DNA from: Basidiobolus meristosporus CBS 931.73
Taxonomy: Eukaryota; Basidiobolomycota; Basidiobolomycetes; Basidiobolales; Basidiobolaceae
NCBI GenBank assembly: GCA_002104905.1
Contig: MCFE01000015.1
Location: forward strand, 1-64,000
Direction of reading: 5' to 3'
Length of the DNA: 64,000 bases
This document shows, in pieces, positions 22,239 to 35,065 of this stretch. A program made the position numbers and the translations under genes. Position 1 is the stretch's first letter. Each line of letters starts with the position of its first letter. Below the pieces are notes generated by a model. The model searched no databases and had not been told where the DNA came from. It worked only from the letters and a program-made list of their open reading frames with translations.

Positions 22239-22683
22239 GCTTTGAGTTGCATCCTTGGCAATATATCGTAGACATTCCGTCTCATTTCAGAAATCAGTAA
22301 TTGCTGGTCTGTTAGTAATGGATCTTCCAATCTTTTGGTAGCGTTTTGTCCACAGATAATACATGTATGCAAAGAGAATAAATATGTAATGATAATATAA
22401 ATATGTGGTTTCGATGTATTTGGATTCTTGTGCAACACCAAAGACCGCCAAGCGCTAGATTAATTCTAGTAAAATTGTGGCCAATTTTCCTATTGGATGG
22501 TACAAGGTACTTTCTTGGGAGAATCCAAAGATGCATTATTAATAGCCAGTGAACTTTTAGCAATGTGAGGAAGTTGACAACCCAAGTGGATAATTTCTGT
22601 CGATCCCTTCACTCAAGTGTTTATATCTCGGCAGACTTCGGGTTCGGGGACCTTCTTCACTTTGGTCTGTTCAATAGTATATC
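22239..22683. other. Intergenic, same-strand spacer
   Basis: 3' flank of NELF-A and promoter of the next gene. AT-rich; nothing else recognised. Confidence 0.5.
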
Positions 22684-24719
22684 ATGCACGAAAGCAAATC
22701 TCTCGATAGACCAGGTGGAGCCCTGCGAATAATGCTAGTCTGCTCATTAATAGTACTTTGCATTGCAACAAGCAATGGTTTAACTATAATGCCGTCCAGA
22801 GTACTTCTTAGTGATAGTCGGGAGCAAAACATGCTCGCTCAATTTGCCTTCGGCAGAGGAGGACAGGGACGTGTTAGTATTGGTAATCTTACCGGCATTC
22901 CTGATAATTACACCGATCGGCATTTCTTCAGATTCGCCGTTGTGGAGGATACCTATTGGTCAAATGTAAGTTATGGCCAGTGCTTTATCCACGTAGTCGA
23001 TAAGTTTCCGTCAAATATTCTAACCTGTCGGTAAACAGCTGGAATCGCTGGCAGCTACCACCCAGAAAAGCTATTGCGATATTGACAGGCTCTATTGGGG
23101 GGAGAATGCCATATACAGGAGCTTTGATTATGCTCAGTTGCAGGGGCCTTTCAACGCCAGTCAGTCAACAGAAAGCTTCGTGATTCACAGGACTGGTACA
23201 TACTACATGCTCTTCCTGAATTGCGGGAATTTCGAAGTAGAATTCTTGGTAATTTTCCTGCCGAACATATAGCCCCTTTATGTAACCCAGCTAACAATGG
23301 TTTAAAAGCTTTATGCTTCGTTCTTTAATATGGTAAACGGGAGAATCACGCACCTTCCCGTCGGTTCCATTCCGTTACCCACTGTGTATATGATATTTGG
23401 ACTCGGGGTATGGCCAGCATTTGCGCTTCCATGGGTATATAATTGGTATCGGCAACGACAGGTAAGCAATATGCTTATATGCTACTTGTAGCCTAGCCCA
23501 ACAGACTAATGTGCGTTCTTAGCAAAGAGTCAACCTGCATTGGCTGTACTCGCTGTATCCGATGCTACAGATAGCGCTCTGCTTGTATTGCGCACTCGCA
23601 TATAACTTCATTTCCAAGACTGGTACGTATCTTTATCTGTACGCGACCATCCAAAGAATCGCCTGGCTAACTGGGAGCGTTAAAAGGTGAAACCCCCGAA
23701 TGGCTACAGGTTTTCAGAGGGAGCCTCTGGTTCATTTCTTCTTGCTCGTACTATTTGTTCCGACTCTATGTCTCAAAAGGCTATGGAATTTCTCGAACGA
23801 AGCTCGCGTCACAGGAAAAAAGAGTTGTCTTTGGTAGGAGATATGCCAGGATAATGTCTCATTTTATTGAATCTAACCAACCTTAGGAGTCGCGGTGTTT
23901 GCTGCCGCGATGGAAGCAACGCAGCAGATCATAGGAGGGGCCTCAGTGGTATGTTTGCACCCACTAGTGATCTAACCACCATCTAACCCGCATCTAGATT
24001 GGCGTGATTATATTCTACTTCATTACGTATTTCTATTTGTTCTGGAACTCGCGTGCTCACTTTCGCTTACTCGGCTCCTACATCGGCAAACTTCGCGAAA
24101 AATCCTCGACTGAGCTGTTGGTGAAAGCATACACTCGGAAGTACAAGTTGATCCTGTAAGTTGCGAGCACTAGCCTATCATCGTTCCTATCGACCAACCC
24201 GTGTTCCTCCCATAACCCAGACAGACTTGTCGCATTGCTATATGCTTTGGATTCGTGTCTCTCTTGGTAAATTCCCTGAATTCTTCGTTCCATGTCGACT
24301 CGCGCTTACAATTGATGCAGATCCAGGTGGTCGACTATTTGGCCTTGACCCTGACCGTTCGCTATATCCACCACATCACGATACAGGGGATTCGAGCCAT
24401 TGAGTTCCTTGTCATGGGGTAAGCCGAGATTCTTCGAGTGAGTTGTTACGCTTTCTCACTAAACTCTCCTAGTTATTTTTTCTTGCTGAGGCCGGCTGAT
24501 AGTCACATCACCATTTCCTCGCATTCGTTGCGTCGCAGAGCTCTACTAGAACGCCAGCCAACATCCCAACAACGCCAGGCGGCTCCTTCCATAAACTTGG
24601 GGAGTCAGGAATTAGACGAAGCACCAGAACCCGCCAACCGTTACACCACCTCGCCTGGCCTCGCATCCAGCCGACCAACCATTCGGTTCCGGAACTGGAA
24701 CTGGCTAAGACGCAGTTGA
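22684..24719 (+). CDS. GOST-type seven-TM protein (GPR107/GPR108/PTM1-like)
   Basis: Ten exons (22684-22965, 23039-23248, 23309-23461, 23523-23622, 23687-23833, 23887-23948, 23998-24155, 24221-24266, 24321-24418, 24473-24719) splice in frame to 500 residues. A signal peptide (IMLVCSLIVLCIATSNG) precedes a lumenal beta-rich GOLD-like domain with GTYYMLFLNCG. Then come the Lung_7-TM_R landmarks: LPTVYMIFGLGVWPAFALPW, VNLHWLYSLYPMLQIALCLY, ETPEWLQVFRGSLWFISSC, SKGYGISRTKLASQEKRVV, then GVAVFAAAMEA and further helices. The tail is Ser/Arg/Gln-rich and cytosolic. Family members sit in Golgi/endosome membranes and act in trafficking; the yeast relative is Ptm1. Exon 8 (46 nt) is small but frame-restoring. 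Confidence 0.85.
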
Positions 24720-24881
24720 GATGCCTCCCTGGACGGCCTACACTCAACGCCTGACCCTTTGTGACATCAATGCATGTAGACAACTATGTAAATAAACCCT
24801 CCTCAGAGGTGGCCATCACCCGCTCTATTCATGCAAGGCATGTGGTGTCATCTTTAATAATGTTATGCAAGAATGGATTTT

Positions 24882-26166
24882 TTAAGCAACGATCTTCCAA
24901 CCAAGCTCTTTGCCGGCCATGAAAGGAACAATCTCATAGGTGGCATTCTCGGCGCTGATGTGGTAGGGAAGGCTCTGGGTAACAACATCCGAGACCTTCT
25001 CCAGCTGAAGAGTGGTTGGCTTGTATTCTTCCTCGGTGATGCCGTAGAAACGCAGTCCGTTTTCGGACGAGAATGAGGCCAATTTGTCTAGAGCGTCAAA
25101 TGACTCGAGAATGGTGGCCAAGTAGGGAAGCACGTGGGAGGATGTGTACACGCCAGCGCAGGCGTGGGCGCATTCTTTGAGGTGCTTTGGATGTGGGGCG
25201 GAATCCGTTCCGAGGAAGAAGCGAGGGTGACCCTCCTTGATCACTTGTCTCAAAGCGGCGCGGTCTTGAGGATATTTGGCAACTGGCTTGCAGAAGTGGT
25301 GGGACTGGCCAGCCCAATCGTCAACAGTGAGGCTTAGATGATGCACGGTGATGGTGCAGCCAACAGTGTCTCCTAGGGATTTAACCTGGTAGAGACGTTG
25401 AGCAACAGATTGGTTGTGACCAGGAAACATATATGTATACCATATCAACTGCAGCCTTGGTTGTGGCATGCTCCAAAACAATCTTCAACTTGGGGAACGC
25501 TTCGTGCAACTCCTTCAAGTGGCTCAAAAAGACCTCTTCGGCGTTCATAACACAGATGTTCTTCTCGGCATCACTGGGTACTTCTCCGTGAAGGTTGAGC
25601 ACCAACCCTTCCTCCTCCATAGCTTTGAAAACTGGGTAGTAAGCAGTGTAGCTTTCAATGCCAGAGTCACTGTTGGTGGTCACTCCTCTGGGATAAGACT
25701 TGACGCCTGTATGCAAAGCACGGGGTTTAGGAGGAGGAAATCCGGGTAAGATAGAACACCACCAGTACCTTTGATTCCGGCTTTGGCGGCTTTCTTGATT
25801 TCCTCGGGGGTGAGTTCAGGAGAAAGGTACAAAGTCATTAAAAAGGTTACGTCGGGTGCAAGCTCTTGAAGCTCGGCTTTGTAAGCAAGAGCCTGTTGAG
25901 TGTTTGCCACCACTGGCTTCAAATTGGGCTACAAGGCGTTGACCAAACCACCGTTAGGTACATAGAGAAGGATGACAGCAAGAACTCAACCTCACCATGA
26001 TGTACGCGAGGGATACACCGCCCTTCTTAACTTCGGGAGTGACAAGCTTCATAAGCTCACCTTGACGAAGGTGAAGGTGAAAGTCACAGGCAGCTGGTAC
26101 AGTGATAGTGTTGACCATTCTAATTCCAGTTCTTCTTACAGCGTTCCTAACAAGCGAAGGAAGCAT
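24882..26166 (-). CDS. Dihydroorotase
   Basis: Four exons (26166-25996, 25928-25769, 25706-25441, 25385-24882) encode 366 residues. The enzyme cyclises N-carbamoyl-aspartate to dihydroorotate in pyrimidine synthesis; this is the stand-alone, bacterial PyrC/yeast Ura4 type. Zinc ligands are visible: CDFHLHLRQGE (the HxH pair), GIKGVKSYPRG (the Lys that is carbamylated, on a splice site), NLHGE, LEHATT, and FLGTDSAPHP (the catalytic Asp). An N-terminal extension of about 15 basic residues precedes MVNTITVPAACDF; the second Met would give the canonical start. Introns fall inside conserved motifs (AYIM/PNLKP), so splicing is essential for function. Confidence 0.95.
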
Positions 26167-26509
26167 TTTCAGAGGATACTAAGCTTTTGAATTTTTTCGC
26201 ATCTGACATCAATCTTTTATCCGGGTCGATCAATGTGACCGACATCTTCGTCCGTATCAAATGTATTGGCTCGATAGCAATTAATCGAATTCCCCACTGA
26301 TAAGATAATCAACGGACACCGCCGGTTGGATGGAGAGGCAAAGATTTATTAAATGTTATGGCTAATGTTCATAAAGCGGGAGCGAAGGGAAGGCAGTAAG
26401 AAAAAAACGGTAACTATACCATAGTCTCGATGGAACAAAGTAGCGAGTTATGGTAGCTTGAGAACAGATGGTGGTGGGAATGGAGCTCACCCCATCAAGA
26501 TAGCCTTGT
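26167..26509. other. Intergenic between dihydroorotase and CDC42
   Basis: Both genes are on the minus strand, so this holds the dihydroorotase promoter and the CDC42 3' UTR. No gene seen. Confidence 0.5.
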
Positions 26510-27278
<769 letters not shown>

Positions 27279-27888
27279 GGGCCTAATGATTTACTAGGTG
27301 TTCAAGAATGCAGCATTAGAAAAGAACGAACAAAGAAGCAGATGACAAGTAAGCACCTTGGAGATATTGTTTATGTGAAGTATCCGCCAACGAACAGCTA
27401 TTATATTGAAGTGGGATTACTGAGTATATATACCGAAAGACTAGCTAGAAGTAAAACAAAAAGGATAAACGAAAACGACCGATGTGGTAGGCGGAGGGAT
27501 CAAGTATACAAGCACTCCCTCAAGCGCACCAAGAAATCCAGAAATGCCAATCCGATTGGCTGGATTAGCAGGTGGCCACTAGCATTTGCTCATAGATAAT
27601 GTTTATGTGAGTAACGAAGCTCTTAATACCTGCATTCATTATTTCAATCCACTTTATTGAATTGAGGTTGGTGTGGGTTAAATCAATGTCACCATTGTAC
27701 AATGGCCATGTACGTTAATGCAGAATCATAAGCACCGCAGCTGATGTTGAGTATCTTCAGTCACATTGCGATGGCTCCAAAATTTCCCATCCATAAAAAA
27801 ATCCATCCATCAAATGTTTTGTCTGCAAAACCAATAAAGAAATCGGGCCCATTCTCGGTATACACATATTTACTGTTGTGGAGAGCAC
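27279..27888. other. Divergent promoter region CDC42 / gamma-tubulin
   Basis: About 610 bp between two divergent start codons. The open frame 27150-27599 here overlaps CDC42 exon 1 and has no domain. No RNA gene seen. Confidence 0.55.
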
Positions 27889-29811
27889 ATGCCGCGTGAA
27901 ATCATTACTCTACAGGCCGGGCAATGCGGCAATCAAAGTATGCATGTTCTACCTTGTGTTTCTGTTGATCTCATGTTCACCTATTTCGTGTTCAAGTTGG
28001 CGTTGAATTTTGGTCCCAGCTCTGTGCTGAGCATGGAATAAACAAGGATGGGATACTAGAAGACTTTGCAGTGGAAGGTGTTGATAGAAAAGACGTGTTT
28101 TTCTATCAGGTACGGAGAAAGAGGGCGATCAACCGCCATTACGAAGCGACTGTAGTAGTAACTTTTCCCAACTAGGCTGATGATGATCATTATATCCCAA
28201 GAGCCATATTGGTCGATTTAGAACCAAGAGTATGTATTCCTCGAACCTACCACACCACCATAGCCTAAGCCTCTAACTCTCTCCTCTGACTATAGGTTAT
28301 CAACAACATTACTTCCTCAGAGTATGCCAATCTCTACAATCCGGAGAATATTTTTGTTTCCAAGGACGGCGGAGGTGCTGGCAACAACTGGGCACATGGT
28401 TATGGGCAAGGCGATAAGATATATGAGGAGGTCTTTGATATGCTGGACAGAGAAGCTGAAGGAAGTGAATCGCTAGAGGTATGGCCTACAGCGTGGGTGG
28501 TGGCGGATAAACGAGCATCCGTTAACTAGTTCTCCTACACAGGGATTTATGCTTCTTCACTCTATTGCTGGTGGTACAGGCTCTGGTCTTGGGTCTTTCC
28601 TTTTGGAAAAATTGAATGACCGCTTTCCCAAGAAATTGATTCAAACATACTCCGTATTTCCCAATAACGAGGAGGTGTCGGATGTTGTTGTCCAACCGTA
28701 TAACAGTATCCTGAGTTTGAAGCGGTTAACGCAGAATGCTGACAGCGTGGTAAGCTCTCAAGAAACAGTTTGCTTTGCGTAGTATCGGGTTTACTGAATC
28801 AGGTTATATAGGTCGTGTTGGACAATGGTGCTCTAACAAGGATTGCGGTCGACAAGCTACACATCGAGACGCCTACTTTTGCCCAAACAAACCAACTTGT
28901 CTGTTCTTATTCGTGCTCGCCCCTCTACATTGAACCTTGCTAACCTGGTTTCCCCATTCTAGGTATCTACCGTTATGTCTGCTAGTACTACCACTCTTAG
29001 ATACCCCGGATACATGAACAATGACCTTGTTGGCCTCATCGCTTCTCTTATCCCTACTCCTAAATGCCATTACCTGATGACTTCTTATACTCCATTTACT
29101 AGCGATGCCGGGGATATGGTACCTAATTCACACATCCTTTTTATAGGTTTCTTATTTCCATCTAACATCGTCCCTCTAGTCTAAAGCTGTTCGAAAGACT
29201 ACCGTTTTGGATGTTATGCGTCGCTTGCTTCAGCCCAAAAACAAGATGGTCTCTACCAACCCCAGTAAAAAGAGTTGCTATATTTCCGCTCTCAATATCA
29301 TCCAAGGGGAAGCTGATCCCACTGAGGTTCATAAATCACTACTAAGGATCCGCGAGAGACGTCTTGCCCAGTTTATTCCTTGGGGACCTGCCAGTATCCA
29401 AGTTGCTTTAACCCGAAAATCCCCCTATGTGCAGACCCAACATCGTGTGAGTGGGTTGATGTTAGCTAACCATACTAGTATCGCCTCGGTAAGCCATATA
29501 CACCTCTAGAGTCATCCGCCTGCTCGATATTAACCATCCTGCTTCTTGTAAAAGCTCTTCAAGCGTGTTTGTGACCAGTATGATCGCCTTAGAAAGCGTA
29601 ACGCCTTCATCGATCGCTACAAACAAGAAGCAATCTTTTCAGATGGACTTGACGAATTCGACGATTCCAGAGAAGTGGTACAGGATCTCATTGATGAGTA
29701 TCGCGCATGTGAAAATCCGGACTATATCAGCCATGTACGTAGAATGCCCTCTTTGATGCTTGTTTCCCATGTCTGATCTTTTTCAATTCCCGATTCTAGG
29801 CCCAGAACTGA
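27889..29811 (+). CDS. Gamma-tubulin
   Basis: Ten exons (27889-27937, 27997-28109, 28176-28229, 28296-28478, 28543-28749, 28812-28898, 28963-29118, 29180-29488, 29555-29734, 29800-29811) give 449 residues. The start [20 protein letters not shown] is the tubulin N-terminus. The glycine-rich tubulin signature is [20 protein letters not shown]; the gamma-specific segments are [33 protein letters not shown] and [20 protein letters not shown]. Gamma-tubulin nucleates microtubules at spindle pole bodies as part of the gamma-TuSC. The last coding exon is only four codons (AQN, stop). The donor after exon 6 is gtctgt, weaker than the others. Intron density is the highest in the window. Confidence 0.95.
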
Positions 29812-30152
29812 TAGATGGTGGCTAGAGACTTTTTAGAATTAAGTTTGATATTGTACCATACCGTTGTTTTTGCCTTAGACAATAAATACAAGATGCTATA
29901 TGGGCGCCTTTGTTCCATGAATCTTATCGGAATGCCGGATATAGCAAAGGCGTATGGCATGGAGTAGAATTTCGTTGAAATATAAAAGTGGAATTCAACT
30001 GCAGTGAAGAATGTGACGTTGAGGATTGCTGAGGCTAGTATTAATTGATTTGTCATTGTATTTCATATTTGAGCAAAGAACCCAAATCATATGACTCCAC
30101 CTGATAATATATATACGCCTTGTAGTACAATGGATTTTTGCCAGCGTCTACC
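29812..30152. other. Intergenic, same-strand spacer
   Basis: 3' flank of gamma-tubulin and promoter of the next gene (TATATATAC near 30106). Nothing else seen. Confidence 0.5.
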
Positions 30153-31794
30153 ATGCCGGTTACCTTTCACCTTTTGCTGCCGCTGATATTCTTGTTGACC
30201 GTCTTCGGGCCTGGTTTTCAAAGCGTCTCGATATTTCCTTATTTCAGCCTCACCCTCTCACTCTATTACGTTACTCATACTCAGTTTTTCAACCTACTCT
30301 TTCTGAGTCTTGCTTTAAGTCTTGGGTCTACTTTCGCCTACTTGGGGGTGTTACAAAACCATGAATGGGCTTTAGAGGGGATCCTGATTACTATTGGTAG
30401 TTGTTTCTTGATTGGTAGTGTTCTAACGCTACCTTTCGTTATCTATAAAGTGTTTTTGACGCGCTGGAGCAATCTCCACTTATCAACACTTGTTTTCCCT
30501 ATATCCTGGACTGGAGTCTGGATTGTCTATTACTATATCAGCCCTATCGGAAGCTGGGGAAGTTATGCCTATTCGCAATTTGGTATCGAGCCAATTGTCC
30601 AGCTTTCTTCAATTGCTGGTATTTCAGCTATCGATTTCTTGTTATCCTGGTCTGCTTCGGTCTTCAATCTTCTGCTGAATTGGGAATACTTCAACTCCTT
30701 TCAAACGATTTCTGGGGAAGAGCAGCCACTGTTGGCTACACAGCAGAGAGACCGTTCTTCACCGGCAGAAATCAAGCTTCCATGGAAAAAACTGACCACA
30801 CCAGTTGGTATTTACCTCTCGGCTGTCATCGTTTTGTTCTCTTATGGAGCGGCACGACACAACATCCTGCCAGGGTCATTCTATATGAAATTCATTGATC
30901 ATGCCATTGTGCCGACTGTCAAACTGGGCTGTGTCATTGGCAACAATATTGAATCAAAGCAGTCCGATTACTTCGATCAAACTCGCGATTTGGCAAACAA
31001 AGGTGGAAATATCATTATTTGGTCGGAATCTGCTGTCTCGGTCGAGAATCCGAAGAGTTATGATAGCCTGATGAACCAGGCACGCAACGTTTCCGCAACA
31101 TACGGAATCTACCTTGGTGTTACTTACAACAAGCAATACCCAGGGGAGAAGTATTCCCAGAACATGGTGACATTGTTTGATCCAAAAGGGCAAATTGCGT
31201 ACAAGTATCAGAAGTCTCACCCAGTTGTAATAGTTGAGAGTCATATCGCCCCTGGACCCAAAGTTATCCCGTATGTCGATACTCCGGAATATGGCCGTCT
31301 CGCAAGTGCTATCTGTTTTGATTTGGACTTCAATACGTTCATGCGACAGGCTGGAGAAAACGAGGTTGATTTTCTTTTGCAACCTTCCTGGACTTGGGGT
31401 AATTATCATGGTGGTTTTCGCTGTCAGTACCATGTATGTTTACTTGGATATTTCGATTTTAACAGGTCCTATCGGAAAATATCATTCCGAAATCCAGTCT
31501 TTCCGTGCAGTTGAGAATGGAATGAACTTGCTTCGTTGTAGCTCATGGTCCCCAAGTACGGTTTATGACCCGTTCCATCACATTTATGCGTACAAACAGA
31601 ACCTTGGGGTTGGCTCTATGTTGGCCGAAGTGCCTTTACGTCGTCATACCAAGACCTTATACACCATCTTCGGTGATTTGTTTGCCTGGTGCTGCTTTGC
31701 CGCGACCCTTTTATATGTCACTGTTTCATGGATCCCATTGGCCACAATAGGGAAATGGCCTGCTCTTGTACAGCTTCTCAATGCTAAGCAGTAG
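30153..31794 (+). CDS. Membrane carbon-nitrogen hydrolase, apolipoprotein N-acyltransferase (Lnt)-like
   Basis: Two exons (30153-31398 and 31466-31794) give 524 residues. The N-terminal 230 residues hold six to seven hydrophobic helices, followed by a nitrilase-fold domain and one last TM segment. This is the topology of bacterial Lnt. Catalytic candidates of the Glu-Lys-Cys triad: IIWSESAVSVEN (Glu), AYKYQKSHPV (Lys), and RLASAICFDLDF (Cys). The core continues FLLQPSWTWGPIGKYHSEIQ, SFRAVENGMNLLRCSSWSPS. The intron lies in PSWTWG/PIG; reading through it gives a false stop. Lnt acylates lipoprotein N-termini in bacteria; the eukaryotic substrate is not established. A GPI- or protein-acylation role is speculation. 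Confidence 0.8.
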
Positions 31795-32043
31795 AGCCAA
31801 TTTGTGCAAATAGTCAAGTTCTCCTAACTGTATTTGATTTGTTCAGAGAATTGAGGGCATGCTAAATTTTGACCGCTTTAGTGGTTGGCAGCCTATATGT
31901 GCATTTATTTTACTTTGAAATGATTAAATGCATTTATCCCACTCTAAACTCACCTATCATATCGATGCTCCAACATTGCATTTGCCAAAAAGTCCCATTT
32001 ATATGGCTTTACAAAGCTTACCGTTGTTCGTGTAAATACTGAA

Positions 32044-34619
32044 ATGCAAGTTCAAGTAAGTATCCTCCGAGCTTTCAAAGAACACACCTTAATGTCACGA
32101 TTCTTCTTATGTTAGCAATCTTCTAAGCAAATGGTAGAAACCCAGCTGCCAACTGAGCAGCAAAGCTCAACTTTAGTGAAAAAGCTATTACAAAGCTCCC
32201 TGGGATGTATCACCTACTTGCGGTATGATGTAACCAATTGTGATATTCCAACTGAATCTAAATTCAGAGAAGGGCACTCTTCCCCGAGGACAATTATTAT
32301 ACGGAGAACATCGGAAGTAATTGCAACTAGAGCATACCGAACATTTGATACTTGGGATTAACAAACTTGTAGAACTATCAATTAAACAAATTAAAAGAGG
32401 ATTTTCAACGGAAGGTGACACACTCATAGACTGGATGGTAAGCAGTAATAGTACATTCATGATGCATAATGATAACCAAATTCTGGGCCATCTATAGGAA
32501 AAGGGCTGTTACCATGCGTTAGAAAAGAAATATGTACATATTTTCGTCATAATGATCTGGTCTTCAATCGTTTTGACCGTAGTGTAGCTACGCACAGTAA
32601 TTTTGGGAATCTATCTCGACCCCGACGAGCCGACAAACCTCGCAGAGACTTATACTTTCGATATAACATATCCAGCAGATGGAGAAACAGACATCACAAT
32701 ATCAAAAGACAACGAGGAGCTAATGAGATTCAAATCCAAAGGGGAAATAAAGAAGGCTTCGCAACAGCTCCTTCGTCGATTGATCCTGTTGACCCAAACC
32801 CTCAAGGTATGAGTAATTACGCAGGATCCTTGGATGCTATTGCATACGTAGTGTTGACTTTTCCATCAGCCCCTTCCAGGTACCTAAACCGCGATATTGA
32901 GAAAAATCTTTGACCACAACGTTGTGTCTATGTAGATAATCGTTTCATTACAATGAAACTTCTTTACTATGATATTGCTCCAGCGGACTACGAGCCACCC
33001 CTCTTTAAACCAGATGACCCTGATAAGAAGTTTGTGTTTGAAGTGGAGCCTGAGAGAATAGATATTGGCGAGGTAGAGACCCCTTATCACAGGTGGGTGG
33101 ATCTTTGCAAAGATCTTATCGCTACACTAGCATTAAGCATTGTGGTGGTAGCATCAATATTAAAGTCGCCACTATATCGGATCAATTTGATGACCCTGAA
33201 GAAAACGAGGAAATCCCAACTCAAGTATTGAATACTTCAATGTATGATACTCAGGGATCATCCCAATCAGTGAATAGCTCAACACTCAATGATCGAATAT
33301 CGATTCTCACCAAAAGAGCGGCTGATGCTTGTGATAAGGTGGTATATGACGCTGAGAATGAGGAGCAAGCTCGTGAGAGCTCCGAGGTATTTCCAATTGG
33401 TAATTCTTACCACAATCATCGTTTAAATTCCGTTTTCCCAAGGAAATGTCACTTACTCAAGCCACTATCCCTATTATGGACAATAAGGAAAACATAACCA
33501 CACAGGAGTACTCAACATTCCTATCTGAGGTATTGAACACTACATCAATGATTATTTGTGAGTATATCTGATGTTGGCTTATATAGAGTTCATTTTCCTT
33601 GGATCCTTCAGACTCGAACAAGGATTATAAACACTACCCAACAGAATTAGATCCTATTGAATGTTTAGAAAACCTCACACACAGCAAGCTTCTAAAGTTA
33701 AGAATAGATAATGATCTTCCCACAACAGTGACCTCCCATCAGGAAAATAAGATGGTTGTTCAATGTGTATGTGGCTTGAACGAAAGCGATGGCGATATGG
33801 TATCACATATCTACAAAAGATCTTTTAATGTATTTATATGTATGTGTTAACAAAAATTTATTCTTTAGATTCTGTGTGACTATTGCAACACTTGGGGTCA
33901 TATTGTTTGCTTTGGATTCAAGTCAAAGGATGATCCAAGGATACCAGATGTTCATGTCTGTTATGCCTGTAGATTCAACAAAAGCCAAGAACTGGGTATG
34001 AAATATAATACAAGAAGAATCGAAAACTTAGCAATATGGAGGCACTGTCTTTCTATTGTGTGGGATGAAGGACTGGAGTCGTGTCCGTTACTTGGGTGGA
34101 GATTAGGTTTAAGCTGTGATATTGCAATACCTACTCATGCATAGGTCCCTAAACCGCTAGATTTTTAGGAATCAATACACCAACAGCACGAAAACTAATA
34201 AACCGCTTGTGTCGTGAGGGCTTCCTGATAAAAACTATCAAGAGAGGTGAGCAAAAGACCCGTGGAAAATCCAGCTACCTAGTTGTGAAGAATCCAGAAA
34301 TGGAAGAGATGCTAGATCGTTATTTCAGTCAAGATTTGGACGAAGCACTAGTGCATTTTGAGACAAGAGTAAGAGTTCTATTTGACACGGGTATTGTCAA
34401 TGTGTAACTAATGTCTCCAAAAAAGCGGGTGAACAGATCGAAGGCAGTATCGAGAAAAAGATCGTCAACTGAATGCACCCCCAAGTCGTCAAATCAAGTT
34501 AGTCTTGTTGACACTCCTATCGAGTAATGAATCTAACACTTTTAATTTAGTCAACAGAGATGGATTTGAGAAAAAGGAGGAAAGTCTCGATTGCCAAAAG
34601 CGCAATATCAGTTCTGTGA
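32044..34619 (+). CDS. HOP1: HOP1 meiotic HORMA-domain protein
   Basis: Fifteen exons can be joined in frame to 594 residues, near the length of yeast Hop1. The first is only four codons (MQVQ, 32044-32055); one in the middle is 10 nt (32870-32879). HORMA domain, about residues 15-220: LVKKLLQSSLGCITYLR, ALFPEDNYYTENIG, KQIKRGFSTEGDTLIDWMEK, LRTVILGIYLDPDEP and LPDNRFITMKLLYYDIAPAD. A PHD-like finger follows: VQCVCGLNESDGDM, then ILCDYCNTWGHIVCFGF and CYACRF. Next is a winged-helix region: LGWRLGINTPTARKLINRLC. The C-terminus is basic (LRKRRKVSIAK), where a closure motif is expected. Hop1 loads on meiotic axes, promotes double-strand breaks and interhomolog bias. Its presence implies a sexual cycle. 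Confidence 0.9.
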
Positions 34620-35065
34620 GCGATAGTTGGAAGCTCTGATGGCCATCTGATAAAGGTATCAGCGGTATACTTCTTAATACCAGCATGTTGTACCAATGGC
34701 ATATATTCTTCGTTGCGAAATAAACCCTCATATCAGGATTGTTCCAAGAAGGCGAATTCCATTTTAGTGATCATTCGCTACCACAGTTAATACTAGAAGT
34801 GAAGTCCGACACTCTCATTACAGCATGCCAAATCAAATACCAAACACCGAGGAGACAATGCAAGAGCATGAAAGCTAAACCATATATGATTGAAACAAAC
34901 ATATTACTGGAGCAGTGAATAGGTTAAACGGGAAAGGATATATTATCTGACAGGGGTAAATTCATGTTTCATACTCATTTCCGCCCCAATCCTACGAAGT
35001 GCGGGACGGTATTTAAAGGTACCCAAGGGTTTAGACTCTTCAAGGGTCAGGCCAATCCATAGAAA
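34620..35065. other. Intergenic, same-strand spacer
   Basis: No gene seen. TATTTAAAG at about 35010 lies about 55 bp upstream of the next ATG and is a candidate TATA element. Confidence 0.5.
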
